This document shows, piece by piece, positions 10,064 to 20,806 of a stretch of 64,000 nt of DNA. Position numbers and translations under genes: made by a program. The notes under the pieces were generated by a model. The model was not told the origin of the DNA, made no database searches, and worked only from the letters and a program-made list of their open reading frames with translations. Origin of the DNA: Leptobrachium leishanense (Eukaryota > Chordata > Amphibia > Anura > Megophryidae); assembly GCA_009667805.1 (NCBI GenBank), contig CM019063.1, forward strand, positions 84,657,877 through 84,721,876. The letters are read 5' to 3'. The number at the start of each line of letters is the position of its first letter. Positions within the stretch are counted from its first letter, which is position 1.

Positions 10064-13000
10064 GAACCACCCCCTCCACGGGCGGCCACTGGACGACCCC
10101 CAGGAGCACGAGGATGGGCCACGTAGAAGGCCTTCACCAACCGAGGCGCATGGACCTCAGCAGCCGGGAGCCAAGAACGATCCTCCGGCCCGTAGCCCAC
10201 CCAGTCGACCAGATACTGCAAAGTGCCCCTTGATACCCTGGCATCCAAAATGGCCTGGACTTCAAACTCCTCCTCACCCTCCACTGAGATAGGAGGAGGT
10301 GGGATACGGGCCCTGGTGTACCGATTACACAAGAGAGGTTTTAAGAGGCTCACGTGGAACACGTTGTGTATCCGGATATGGGGAGGCAATGCCAAAGCAT
10401 AGGAGACGGGGTTGAGTCGTCGTAAAACCTTGTAAGGGCCTATGAATCTAGGTGCCAACTTCATGGAAGGCACTAGGAGCTTAATATTCCGCGAGGAAAG
10501 CCATACCCTGTCCCCAACCTGATATACGGGTGCCTGCCTCCTGTGTCTGTCAGCCTTGATTTTCTGGATGGCACTACTTTTCTTGAGTGCCTCCTTGACT
10601 TTCCCCCAAGTGTCCTTCAAGGACGCCAAATGGTCATCCAAAGCAGGTATCGTGGTATCCGAAAACGTAGTCGGTAACATAGGAGGATCGAAACCATAAA
10701 CGGTGAAGAAAGGGGAATGTCCTGTGGATTCGCTCACCGCGCTGTTCAAAGCATACTCAGCCCATGGTAGCAGGTCTGACCAGTTATCTTGCTGTTCTGA
10801 GATAAAGCACCTGAGATACTTTTCTACATTCTGATTTGCACGTTCTGCTGCTCCGTTGGTCTGGGGGTGATAGGCCGAAGAGAAAGACAAGTCTATCCCC
10901 ACATTCTTACAAAACCCTTTCCAAAACCTGGAGACAAATTGGGTGCCCCTATCGGAGACAATCCCAAGAGGAATACCATGTATGCGGACCACGTGGTTAA
11001 TGAATATGGGCACCAGTTCGGCTGCCGACGGTAGTTTGCGAAGAGGAACATAGTGACCCATCTTGGAGAACCGATCGATGATCGTAAGTATAACTGTGTT
11101 CCCTCTAGAATCGGGTAACTCCACTATGAAGTCCATAGCTAAGTGCGACCATGGTCGTTCTGGGATTGGCAGAGGTTGGAGCAAACCAATGGGTGCTGTT
11201 TTGGGATTTTTATGTCTTGTGCAAACCTCGCACACGGCTATGTAATCTTTAACATCTCGGCGCAACGTGGGCCACCAAAAGATTTTATTGATGCTGGACA
11301 CCGTTTTGGTGATTCCCATATGCCCGGACGTTTTATTATCATGATAAAGGTTTAATATTTCTTCTCTTTCACATTCAGGTACAAAGAGTTTCGCGGGAGG
11401 TTTCCCTTCAGGAGCCGTGCCCTGCACGGTTTGTAACCTTTGCAACAAAGGAGACGAGACATTAATCGTGGTAGAGGCTATAATCCTTTCTTGGGGTACA
11501 ATGGGATGCTGATCTTGGACGTTAAATTCGTAGGACTCATGCTGTCTAGATAAAGCATCTGCTTTAACGTTTCTGGACCCAGGTCTATAGGTCAGTACGT
11601 AATTAAAGCTTGAAAGAAACAACGACCATCTTGCTTGTCGGGAATTTAACCGTTTAGCATCTCCAATGTATGTGAGATTTTTATGATCGGTTATGATAAG
11701 GATGGGGTCACTAGACCCTTCCAGTAGGTATCTCCATTCTGCCAAGGCTGATATGACTGCTAACAACTCTCTGTTTCCTATGTCATAGTTCCTCTCTGCC
11801 GGGGAGAGTTTTCGGGAATAGAAGCCGCATGGATGCAAGGGTTTGTCGGGTGCTTCCCTCTGGGACAAGACTGCACCAAGACCTATCTCGGAGGCGTCAA
11901 CTTCCACTTGGAATGGCAGAGCCGGATCCGGATGTCTGAGTACCGGGGCCGTAGTAAACGCTTGTTTGAGTGCTTCAAAGGCTTGACTGGCTTGGGGTGT
12001 CCATTTCTGATTACCCACCCCTTTCCTAGTCATGGCCGTGAGGGGAGATACCAAAACCGAAAAATCTTTAATGAACCTCCTATAATAATTTGTGAATCCT
12101 AGAAACCTTTGGATGGCTTTAAGTCCTTGGGGTAGAGGCCAGTCTAGGATTGCTGTAAGTTTCTTAGGATCCATCTGGAACCCCTCAGGTGTTATTATGT
12201 AGCCAAGGAAATGTACTGTCCTTATGTCAAATAAACATTTCTCTAATTTACAATACAATCCAGCCTCCAACAATTTTTTCAGTACTTTTTTCACGTGGAC
12301 ATGATGGGTTACGATATCAGGCGAGTATATCAGGATGTCATCCAGATATACTATGACAAATACTTGCAGGAATTCTCGTAAGGTATCATTTATGAGGTCT
12401 TGAAAAACAGCCGGCGCATTGCATAAGCCAAAAGGCATCACCAGGTACTCATAATGCCCACTTCTTGTATTAAAAGCCGTTTTCCATTCGTGTCCCTCTA
12501 TAACCCTTACGAGGTTGTAAGCCCCGCGTAAATCAAGTTTGGTATAAATATTGGCCCCCTTTAGGCGATCGAACAGTTCTGTGATAAGTGGTATGGGATA
12601 GGCGTTCCTTATGGTTATCCTGTTCAAACCTCTATAATCTATACAAGGCCGCAGGTCTCCCTCTTTTTTCGATACAAAAAAGAAACCTGCCCCTGCTGGA
12701 GAAGAGGACCGTCTGATGAAACCTCGCTCCAGGTTCTCCCTTATGTACTCCTCCATAACGTCATTTTCTTTTTGGGACAAGGGGTATACATGTCCCCTAG
12801 GAGGCATAGTACCAGGGAGTAAATTTATAGCACAGTCGTACGGGCGGTGCGGTGGTAGGGCCTCAGTCCTGGACTTAGAGAAGACCTCTTTAAATCCAAA
12901 ATATTGTTCAGGAACCTCTGTAGACAAAGGAGGGGCTGTGGCAACGTTGAGGCTAGCGATTACGTTGACCCTCCCCAGACAGTGCGATTGACAACGAGGA

Positions 13001-14385
13001 CTCCAGTATTTTATGTCTCTTTGGACCCAATCAATAACCGGGTTGTGTTCTGCCAACCACGGAAACCCAAGCACGACAGGACAAGAAGGGGACTCAATGA
13101 TTTGGAAACATATGTTTTCATGGTGCAATACTCCTGTTTTCATGCATACAGAAACAGTGTCGTGGGTGATATGTGGGCAGGATAGAGGGTTTCCATCTAT
13201 AGCCTCCACCATAAGAGGTCTGTCCTTGAGGACCAGAGGTATGAGACATTTAGCAGCAAACTGTTTATCCATAAAATTGCCTGAGGCCCCAGAATCTAAG
13301 AAGGCCTCAGTCTTAATGTGAACCTTGTCCCAGGTCAATGATATTGGTACCAGGATCCTGGACTTTTTTTTTTCGTTGTTTACGAAAGAGGCATAAAGAG
13401 ACCCTATAACCTGGGTATTGGCTGGTCTCTGGCTTGCTCGGCCACTCTCACCCCTGCTCCCCCTAGGTCTCTGAGGACATTGAAGGCGGAAGTGGTCTGC
13501 CCCGGCGCAATAGAAGCAGAGTCCCTTCTCCCTTCTGTGAGCTCTCTCTGCTTCCGATATACCAGTCTTCCCTATCTGCATAGGCTCAACAACAGGTAGA
13601 TCTGATTTAACGTTTTCCTGGTTACCGGAAGCAACGGTAGTTCTGGATGATAAGGGTAAAGGAGGCAAGAGCCTTCTAGGTCTATCCCTGGGGTGTCTCC
13701 TTTCCCTAATTTGATCATCCATAGCTATACAGTAGTCGATCAAGTGATCAAGAGTCTCTGGCAGTTTTAGAGGAGCCAACTCGAACATAAACGCGTCGTT
13801 CAGACCTTCAGTAAAGGCCAAGGTTAGGACATCGTTCGGCCAGAGAACCTCTGAAGTCAAGGTTTTAAATTCTATTGCGTATTCAGCGACCCTCCTATTA
13901 CCTTGTTTAATGTGAAATAATGACCTCCCCGCATTAGTAGCCCTTCTAGAGGGGTCAAAGGTGCGTTTCAGCTCTGAAGTAAAACCCTCATAATCGTATA
14001 TGATGGGTTTCTTGTTCTCCCACAAGGGAGTAGCCCACAATAAAGCCTTCTCCGTTAAATGACTAATTAGATAGCCCACCTTAGCTTTATCTGACATACA
14101 TGATCCTGGGTTGTTCTCGAACAAAATTTCCAGTTGGGTCAGAAAGCCCCGGCATAAGTTTGGTGTTCCATCATAGCGTACGGGTGCTTTCATACTGAGC
14201 CTACATCCCTCGGGAGAGGCCGGACTGATCCTAGGCACTACTGGGTCTGGAGGGCTTGCAGTTCCAGAACTGGATCGGTTTAACAGGGTTTGCAGGGCAA
14301 GAGCAATCTGGTCCATCCTATGGTCCTGCTCTTCCTGTCTGGCTGCAATACGTGTCAACTGATTAGAGAGGTCTGCGGGATCCAT
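9895..14385 (-). CDS. gag-pol: Gag-Pol polyprotein, copy 1 (open frame)
   Basis: A single 1496-residue frame without gag-pol frameshift, starting 15 nt after the 5' LTR at 14385. Domains in order: retrotransposon gag; CCHC knuckle CFYCAGADHFRLQCP (about residue 290); aspartic protease with FLDSGASGNF (about 362); reverse transcriptase with YLDDILIYS (about 678); RNase H with VDASEIGLGA and ITDHKNLTY (825-905); integrase H2C2 zinc finger (HDNKTSGHMG to CEVCTRHK, about 1013-1058) and DDE core (DFIVELPD, VSDRGTQF, QTNGAAERANQN); C-terminal chromodomain (about 1366-1415, YLVDWVGYGPEDRSWLPA). The frame reads through the polypurine tract and ends inside the 3' LTR. All key catalytic motifs are intact, so it may be functional. 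Confidence 0.95.
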   Translation of the reverse strand: MDPADLSNQLTRIAARQEEQDHRMDQIALALQTLLNRSSSGTASPPDPVVPRISPASPEGCRLSMKAPVRYDGTPNLCRGFLTQLEILFENNPGSCMSDKAKVGYLISHLTEKALLWATPLWENKKPIIYDYEGFTSELKRTFDPSRRATNAGRSLFHIKQGNRRVAEYAIEFKTLTSEVLWPNDVLTLAFTEGLNDAFMFELAPLKLPETLDHLIDYCIAMDDQIRERRHPRDRPRRLLPPLPLSSRTTVASGNQENVKSDLPVVEPMQIGKTGISEAERAHRREKGLCFYCAGADHFRLQCPQRPRGSRGESGRASQRPANTQVIGSLYASFVNNEKKKSRILVPISLTWDKVHIKTEAFLDSGASGNFMDKQFAAKCLIPLVLKDRPLMVEAIDGNPLSCPHITHDTVSVCMKTGVLHHENICFQIIESPSCPVVLGFPWLAEHNPVIDWVQRDIKYWSPRCQSHCLGRVNVIASLNVATAPPLSTEVPEQYFGFKEVFSKSRTEALPPHRPYDCAINLLPGTMPPRGHVYPLSQKENDVMEEYIRENLERGFIRRSSSPAGAGFFFVSKKEGDLRPCIDYRGLNRITIRNAYPIPLITELFDRLKGANIYTKLDLRGAYNLVRVIEGHEWKTAFNTRSGHYEYLVMPFGLCNAPAVFQDLINDTLREFLQVFVIVYLDDILIYSPDIVTHHVHVKKVLKKLLEAGLYCKLEKCLFDIRTVHFLGYIITPEGFQMDPKKLTAILDWPLPQGLKAIQRFLGFTNYYRRFIKDFSVLVSPLTAMTRKGVGNQKWTPQASQAFEALKQAFTTAPVLRHPDPALPFQVEVDASEIGLGAVLSQREAPDKPLHPCGFYSRKLSPAERNYDIGNRELLAVISALAEWRYLLEGSSDPILIITDHKNLTYIGDAKRLNSRQARWSLFLSSFNYVLTYRPGSRNVKADALSRQHESYEFNVQDQHPIVPQERIIASTTINVSSPLLQRLQTVQGTAPEGKPPAKLFVPECEREEILNLYHDNKTSGHMGITKTVSSINKIFWWPTLRRDVKDYIAVCEVCTRHKNPKTAPIGLLQPLPIPERPWSHLAMDFIVELPDSRGNTVILTIIDRFSKMGHYVPLRKLPSAAELVPIFINHVVRIHGIPLGIVSDRGTQFVSRFWKGFCKNVGIDLSFSSAYHPQTNGAAERANQNVEKYLRCFISEQQDNWSDLLPWAEYALNSAVSESTGHSPFFTVYGFDPPMLPTTFSDTTIPALDDHLASLKDTWGKVKEALKKSSAIQKIKADRHRRQAPVYQVGDRVWLSSRNIKLLVPSMKLAPRFIGPYKVLRRLNPVSYALALPPHIRIHNVFHVSLLKPLLCNRYTRARIPPPPISVEGEEEFEVQAILDARVSRGTLQYLVDWVGYGPEDRSWLPAAEVHAPRLVKAFYVAHPRAPGGRPVAARGGGGSVTDRVGIAARAGSRGRLAAASSLLAGQAPSDNAAGCAHVGRQGAGTGVMTRTRRV
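10064..10085 (-). promoter_or_regulatory. Polypurine tract next to the 3' LTR
   Basis: On the - strand GGAGGGGGTGGTTC directly precedes the LTR TGTCAC. The copy-2 equivalent at 15219-15231 is one base shorter. This is the expected site for plus-strand priming in an LTR element. Confidence 0.65.
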
Positions 14386-14399
14386 TGGCCCTGACGTAA

Positions 14400-15218
14400 T
14401 GTCACGGATCCCTCAGCTATCTGACTAGTGGTCCCTATACGCAGGACACTCTCTACCCTTCCGATCCTTAGGTTGGTCGGCACGACTAGACAGACACAGA
14501 ATACGACAGGATAGTGTATCCACAAGAATGACACTAGAACGATACACAAGACCTTAGAATAATTTAGCTCTTCCCAAGATCCTAACCAGACAAGAGGTAG
14601 TCTGATGTGTGCTTAGGGTGCCACACAGACTGACCTCAATACCAGAATAAGAAGAGTTAATGCCAATACCAGGGGTTACGCACAGAATGGTTCGTTTGCC
14701 AATGCAAGGGTCATACACAGAGTGGTCGTTTTCCAATGCCAAGGGTCATACACAGAGTGGTCGTTTGCCAATGCCAAGGGTCATACACAGAGTGGTCGTT
14801 TGCCAATGCCAAGGGTCATACACAGAGTGGTCGTTTGCCAATGCCAAGGGTCATACACAGAGTGGTCGTTTGCCAATGCCAAGGGTCATACACAGAGTAG
14901 TCGTTTGCCAATGCCAGGGGTCACACACAGAATAATTCGTTTGCCAATGCCAAGGGTCATACACAGAATAGTAGTATTGCAAAATTATACAAGAGCTCTG
15001 CGGGAAGTAACTACCACGTCAGGGCACCGGTGAATAGTGAAGCCGGGTCTTAAACTCGGCGGGTCCGCGTCATCACGCCAGTCCCCGCCCCCTGGCGCCC
15101 CACGTGAGCGCAGCCGGCTGCGTTATCACTCGGCGCCTGGCCAGCGAGCAGCGAGGAAGCCGCTGCCAGGCGCCCCCTAGATCCAGCGCGGGCCGCGATA
15201 CCAACGCGGTCCGTGACA
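14400..15218 (-). repeat. Middle, shared LTR of the array (LTR B)
   Basis: 819 bp, serving as the 3' LTR of copy 2 and the 5' LTR of copy 1. It is 2 bp shorter than A and C because of single-base losses in repeat units 2 and 9 (near 14705 and 14951). No target duplication flanks it. Confidence 0.93.
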
Positions 15219-18200
15219 GAACCCCCCCTCCACGGGCGGCCACTGGACGACCCCCAGGAGCACGAGGATGGGCCACGTAGAAGGCCTTCACCAACCGAGG
15301 CGCATGGACCTCAGCAGCCGGGAGCCAAGAACGATCCTCCGGCCCGTAGCCCACCCAGTCGACCAGATACTGCAAAGTGCCCCTTGATACCCTGGCATCC
15401 AAAATGGCCTGGACTTCAAACTCCTCCTCACCCTCCACTGAGATAGGAGGAGGTGGGATACGGGCCCTGGTGTACCGATTACACAAGAGAGGTTTTAAGA
15501 GGCTCACGTGGAACACGTTGTGTATCCGGATATGGGGAGGCAATGCCAAAGCATAGGAGACGGGGTTGAGTCGTCGTAAAACCTTGTAAGGGCCTATGAA
15601 TCTAGGTGCCAACTTCATGGAAGGCACTAGGAGCTTAATATTCCGCGAGGAAAGCCATACCCTGTCCCCAACCTGATATACGGGTGCCTGCCTCCTGTGT
15701 CTGTCAGCCTTGATTTTCTGGATGGCACTACTTTTCTTGAGTGCCTCCTTGACTTTCCCCCAAGTGTCCTTCAAGGACGCCAAATGGTCATCCAAAGCAG
15801 GTATCGTGGTATCCGAAAACGTAGTCGGTAACATAGGAGGATCGAAACCATAAACGGTGAAGAAAGGGGAATGTCCTGTGGATTCGCTCACCGCGCTGTT
15901 CAAAGCATACTCAGCCCATGGTAGCAGGTCTGACCAGTTATCTTGCTGTTCTGAGATAAAGCACCTGAGATACTTTTCTACATTCTGATTTGCACGTTCT
16001 GCTGCTCCGTTGGTCTGGGGGTGATAGGCCGAAGAGAAAGACAAGTCTATCCCCACATTCTTACAAAACCCTTTCCAAAACCTGGAGACAAATTGGGTGC
16101 CCCTATCGGAGACAATCCCAAGAGGAATACCATGTATGCGGACCACGTGGTTAATGAATATGGGCACCAGTTCGGCTGCCGACGGTAGTTTGCGAAGAGG
16201 AACATAGTGACCCATCTTGGAGAACCGATCGATGATCGTAAGTATAACTGTGTTCCCTCTAGAATCGGGTAACTCCACTATGAAGTCCATAGCTAAGTGC
16301 GACCATGGTCGTTCTGGGATAGGCAGAGGTTGGAGCAAACCAATGGGTGCTGTTTTGGGATTTTTATGTCTTGTGCAAACCTCGCACACGGCTATGTAAT
16401 CTTTAACATCTCGGCGCAACGTGGGCCACCAAAAGATTTTATTGATGCTGGACACCGTTTTGGTGATTCCCATATGCCCGGACGTTTTATTATCATGATA
16501 AAGGTTTAATATTTCTTCTCTTTCACATTCAGGTACAAAGAGTTTCGCGGGAGGTTTCCCTTCAGGAGCCGTGCCCTGCACGGTTTGTAACCTTTGCAAC
16601 AAAGGAGACGAGACATTAATCGTGGTAGAGGCTATAATCCTTTCTTGGGGTACAATGGGATGCTGATCTTGGACGTTAAATTCGTAGGACTCATGCTGTC
16701 TAGATAAAGCATCTGCTTTAACGTTTCTGGACCCAGGTCTATAGGTCAGTACGTAATTAAAGCTTGAAAGAAACAACGACCATCTTGCTTGTCGGGAATT
16801 TAACCGTTTAGCATCTCCAATGTATGTGAGATTTTTATGATCGGTTATGATAAGGATGGGGTCACTAGACCCTTCCAGTAGGTATCTCCATTCTGCCAAG
16901 GCTGATATGACTGCTAACAACTCTCTGTTTCCTATGTCATAGTTCCTCTCTGCCGGGGAGAGTTTTCGGGAATAGAAGCCGCATGGATGCAAGGGTTTGT
17001 CGGGTGCTTCCCTCTGGGACAAGACTGCACCAAGACCTATCTCGGAGGCGTCAACTTCCACTTGGAATGGCAGAGCCGGATCCGGATGTCTGAGTACCGG
17101 GGCCGTAGTAAACGCTTGTTTGAGTGCTTCAAAGGCTTGACTGGCTTGGGGTGTCCATTTCTGATTACCCACCCCTTTCCTAGTCATGGCCGTGAGGGGA
17201 GATACCAAAACCGAAAAATCTTTAATGAACCTCCTATAATAATTTGTGAATCCTAGAAACCTTTGGATGGCTTTAAGTCCTTGGGGTAGAGGCCAGTCTA
17301 GGATTGCTGTAAGTTTCTTAGGATCCATCTGGAACCCCTCAGGTGTTATTATGTAGCCAAGGAAATGTACTGTCCTTATGTCAAATAAACATTTCTCTAA
17401 TTTACAATACAATCCAGCCTCCAACAATTTTTTCAGTACTTTTTTCACGTGGACATGATGGGTTACGATATCAGGCGAGTATATCAGGATGTCATCCAGA
17501 TATACTATGACAAATACTTGCAGGAATTCTCGTAAGGTATCATTTATGAGGTCTTGAAAAACAGCCGGCGCATTGCATAAGCCAAAAGGCATCACCAGGT
17601 ACTCATAATGCCCACTTCTTGTATTAAAAGCCGTTTTCCATTCGTGTCCCTCTATAACCCTTACGAGGTTGTAAGCCCCGCGTAAATCAAGTTTGGTATA
17701 AATATTGGCCCCCTTTAGGCGATCGAACAGTTCTGTGATAAGTGGTATGGGATAGGCGTTCCTTATGGTTATCCTGTTCAAACCTCTATAATCTATACAA
17801 GGCCGCAGGTCTCCCTCTTTTTTCGATACAAAAAAGAAACCTGCCCCTGCTGGAGAAGAGGACCGTCTGATGAAACCTCGCTCCAGGTTCTCCCTTATGT
17901 ACTCCTCCATAACGTCATTTTCTTTTTGGGACAAGGGGTATACATGTCCCCTAGGAGGCATAGTACCAGGGAGTAAATTTATAGCACAGTCGTACGGGCG
18001 GTGCGGTGGTAGGGCCTCAGTCCTGGACTTAGAGAAGACCTCTTTAAATCCAAAATATTGTTCAGGAACCTCTGTAGACAAAGGAGGGGCTGTGGCAACG
18101 TTGAGGCTAGCGATTACGTTGACCCTCCCCAGACAGTGCGATTGACAACGAGGACTCCAGTATTTTATGTCTCTTTGGACCCAATCAATAACCGGGTTGT

Positions 18201-19538
18201 GTTCTGCCAACCACGGAAACCCAAGCACGACAGGACAAGAAGGGGACTCAATGATTTGGAAACATATGTTTTCATGGTGCAATACTCCTGTTTTCATGCA
18301 TACAGAAACAGTGTCGTGGGTGATATGTGGGCAGGATAGAGGGTTTCCATCTATAGCCTCCACCATAAGAGGTCTGTCCTTGAGGACCAGAGGTATGAGA
18401 CATTTAGCAGCAAACTGTTTATCCATAAAATTGCCTGAGGCCCCAGAATCTAAGAAGGCCTCAGTCTTAATGTGAACCTTGTCCCAGGTCAATGATATTG
18501 GTACCAGGATCCTGGACTTTTTTTTTTCGTTGTTTACGAAAGAGGCATAAAGAGACCCTATAACCTGGGTATTGGCTGGTCTCTGGCTTGCTCGGCCACT
18601 CTCACCCCTGCTCCCCCTAGGTCTCTGAGGACATTGAAGGCGGAAGTGGTCTGCCCCGGCGCAATAGAAGCAGAGTCCCTTCTCCCTTCTGTGAGCTCTC
18701 TCTGCTTCCGATATACCAGTCTTCCCTATCTGCATAGGCTCAACAACAGGTAGATCTGATTTAACGTTTTCCTGGTTACCGGAAGCAACGGTAGTTCTGG
18801 ATGATAAGGGTAAAGGAGGCAAGAGCCTTCTAGGTCTATCCCTGGGGTGTCTCCTTTCCCTAATTTGATCATCCATAGCTATACAGTAGTCGATCAAGTG
18901 ATCAAGAGTCTCTGGCAGTTTTAGAGGAGCCAACTCGAACATAAACGCGTCGTTCAGACCTTCAGTAAAGGCCAAGGTTAGGACATCGTTCGGCCAGAGA
19001 ACCTCTGAAGTCAAGGTTTTAAATTCTATTGCGTATTCAGCGACCCTCCTATTACCTTGTTTAATGTGAAATAATGACCTCCCCGCATTAGTAGCCCTTC
19101 TAGAGGGGTCAAAGGTGCGTTTCAGCTCTGAAGTAAAACCCTCATAATCGTATATGATGGGTTTCTTGTTCTCCCACAAGGGAGTAGCCCACAATAAAGC
19201 CTTCTCCGTTAAATGACTAATTAGATAGCCCACCTTAGCTTTATCTGACATACATGATCCTGGGTTGTTCTCGAACAAAATTTCCAGTTGGGTCAGAAAG
19301 CCCCGGCATAAGTTTGGTGTTCCATCATAGCGTACGGGTGCTTTCATACTGAGCCTACATCCCTCGGGAGAGGCCGGACTGATCCTAGGCACTACTGGGT
19401 CTGGAGGGCTTGCAGTTCCAGAACTGGATCGTTTAACAGGGTTTGCAGGGCAAGAGCAATCTGGTCCATCCTATGGTCCTGCTCTTCCTGTCTGGCTGCA
19501 ATACGTGTCAACTGATTAGAGAGGTCTGCGGGATCCAT
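15073..19538 (-). pseudogene. gag-pol: Gag-Pol polyprotein, copy 2 (early 1-nt deletion)
   Basis: Same domain order as copy 1 and almost identical to it; one substitution seen between copies (near 16320) is synonymous. The start codon at 19538 is present, but one G of the GATCGG in copy 1 (near 14277) is missing at about 19430. This shifts the frame at roughly codon 37. A long open frame resumes from an internal Met at 19392 down to 15073. A second indel in the polypurine tract changes the C-terminal tail and moves the stop to another frame inside the middle LTR. Expression from the normal start is predicted to fail. Confidence 0.9.
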
Positions 19539-19540
19539 TG

Positions 19541-19550
19541 GCCCTGACGT
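19541..19550 (-). promoter_or_regulatory. Self-priming primer-binding site, copy 2
   Basis: The 10 bases 2 nt from the 5' LTR read ACGTCAGGGC on the - strand. They do not begin with the TGG expected of a tRNA-primed site, and they are perfectly complementary to GCCCTGACGT at the predicted 5' end of the element RNA (complement of 20171-20180). This is the arrangement known for Tf1/sushi self-priming. The same site is at 14388-14397 for copy 1. Confidence 0.65.
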
Positions 19551-19552
19551 AA

Positions 19553-20373
19553 TGTCACGGATCCCTCAGCTATCTGACTAGTGGTCCCTATACGCAGGAC
19601 ACTCTCTACCCTTCCGATCCTTAGGTTGGTCGGCACGACTAGACAGACACAGAATACGACAGGATAGTGTATCCACAAGAATGACACTAGAACGATACAC
19701 AAGACCTTAGAATAATTTAGCTCTTCCCAAGATCCTAACCAGACAAGAGGTAGTCTGATGTGTGCTTAGGGTGCCACACAGACTGACCTCAATACCAGAA
19801 TAAGAAGAGTTAATGCCAATACCAGGGGTTACGCACAGAATGGTTCGTTTGCCAATGCCAAGGGTCATACACAGAGTGGTCGTTTTCCAATGCCAAGGGT
19901 CATACACAGAGTGGTCGTTTGCCAATGCCAAGGGTCATACACAGAGTGGTCGTTTGCCAATGCCAAGGGTCATACACAGAGTGGTCGTTTGCCAATGCCA
20001 AGGGTCATACACAGAGTGGTCGTTTGCCAATGCCAAGGGTCATACACAGAGTAGTCGTTTGCCAATGCCAGGGGTCACACACAGAATAATTCGTTTGCCA
20101 ATGCCAAAGGGTCATACACAGAATAGTAGTATTGCAAAATTATACAAGAGCTCTGCGGGAAGTAACTACCACGTCAGGGCACCGGTGAATAGTGAAGCCG
20201 GGTCTTAAACTCGGCGGGTCCGCGTCATCACGCCAGTCCCCGCCCCCTGGCGCCCCACGTGAGCGCAGCCGGCTGCGTTATCACTCGGCGCCTGGCCAGC
20301 GAGCAGCGAGGAAGCCGCTGCCAGGCGCCCCCTAGATCCAGCGCGGGCCGCGATACCAACGCGGTCCGTGACA
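19553..20373 (-). repeat. 5' LTR of the array (LTR C)
   Basis: 821 bp. On the - strand it starts TGTCACGGACC and ends GATCCGTGACA. The TATA-like TTTAAG (complement of 20204-20209) lies about 27 nt before the predicted RNA start next to GCCCTGACGT (complement of 20171-20180). Confidence 0.93.
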
Positions 20374-20806
20374 CAGATGTTGCCAGGAGAATGGTACTTG
20401 TCTGACTGCATTGTGCCAAGTGTAAAGTTTGGTGGAGGGGGGGATTATGGTGTGGGGTTGTTTTTCAGGAGCTGGGCTTGACCCCTTAGTTCCAGTGAAA
20501 GGAACTCAGTCTGAATGCTTCAACATACCAAGACATTTTGGACAATTCCATGCTCCCAACTTTGTGGGAACAGTTTGGAGCTGGCCCCTTCCTCTTCCAA
20601 CATGACTGTGCACCAGTGCACAAAGCAAGGTCCATAAAGACGTGGATGACAGAGTCTGGTGTGGATGAACTTGGCTGGCCTGCACAGAGTCCTGCCCTAA
20701 ACCTGATAGAACACCTTTGGGATGAATTAGAGCGGAGACTGAGAGCCAGGCCTTCTCGTCCAAGATCAGTGTGTGACCTCACAAATGCGCTTCTGGAAGA
20801 ATGGTA
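20374..20806 (+). pseudogene. Tc1 transposase, 3' part
   Basis: Continuation of the transposase after the second copy of the 5-bp target repeat. The first 160 nt (LPGE-like region, then GGGGIMVWG) are frame-shifted by a long G run near 20436-20442. The open part at 20538-20806 has FQHDCAPVHKAR (second catalytic Asp) and PALNLIEHLWDELE, with the third catalytic residue Glu as in DD34E. It ends with LLEEW and a stop, as in full-length family members. Confidence 0.85.

Larger units (their letters stand above)
9243..20373 (-). mobile_element. Tandem Ty3/gypsy chromovirus array, LTR-int-LTR-int-LTR
   Basis: Three near-identical LTRs (9243-10063, 14400-15218, 19553-20373) flank two internal regions (10064-14399 and 15219-19552), all on the - strand. 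One perfect 5-bp target duplication CAGAT (9238-9242 and 20374-20378) flanks the whole array, so it behaves as one insertion with a shared middle LTR. The internal lengths are 4336 and 4334 bp; the difference is explained by two single-base indels (one near codon 37 of gag, one in the polypurine tract). The chromodomain at the end of pol and the self-priming signature place it with the Tf1/sushi-type chromoviruses. Confidence 0.95.

Noticed and set aside
12716..13321. 90-100-residue + strand frames inside gag-pol (and their copy-2 twins)
   Set aside because: They are antisense shadows of the polyprotein, present in both copies only because the copies are nearly identical.
9504..20131. CRISPR-like array in the LTRs
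   Set aside because: Units are contiguous without unique spacers and lie in a eukaryotic LTR.
9243..20373. Two independent gypsy insertions side by side
   Set aside because: There is only one target duplication, around the whole array, and none at the middle LTR.
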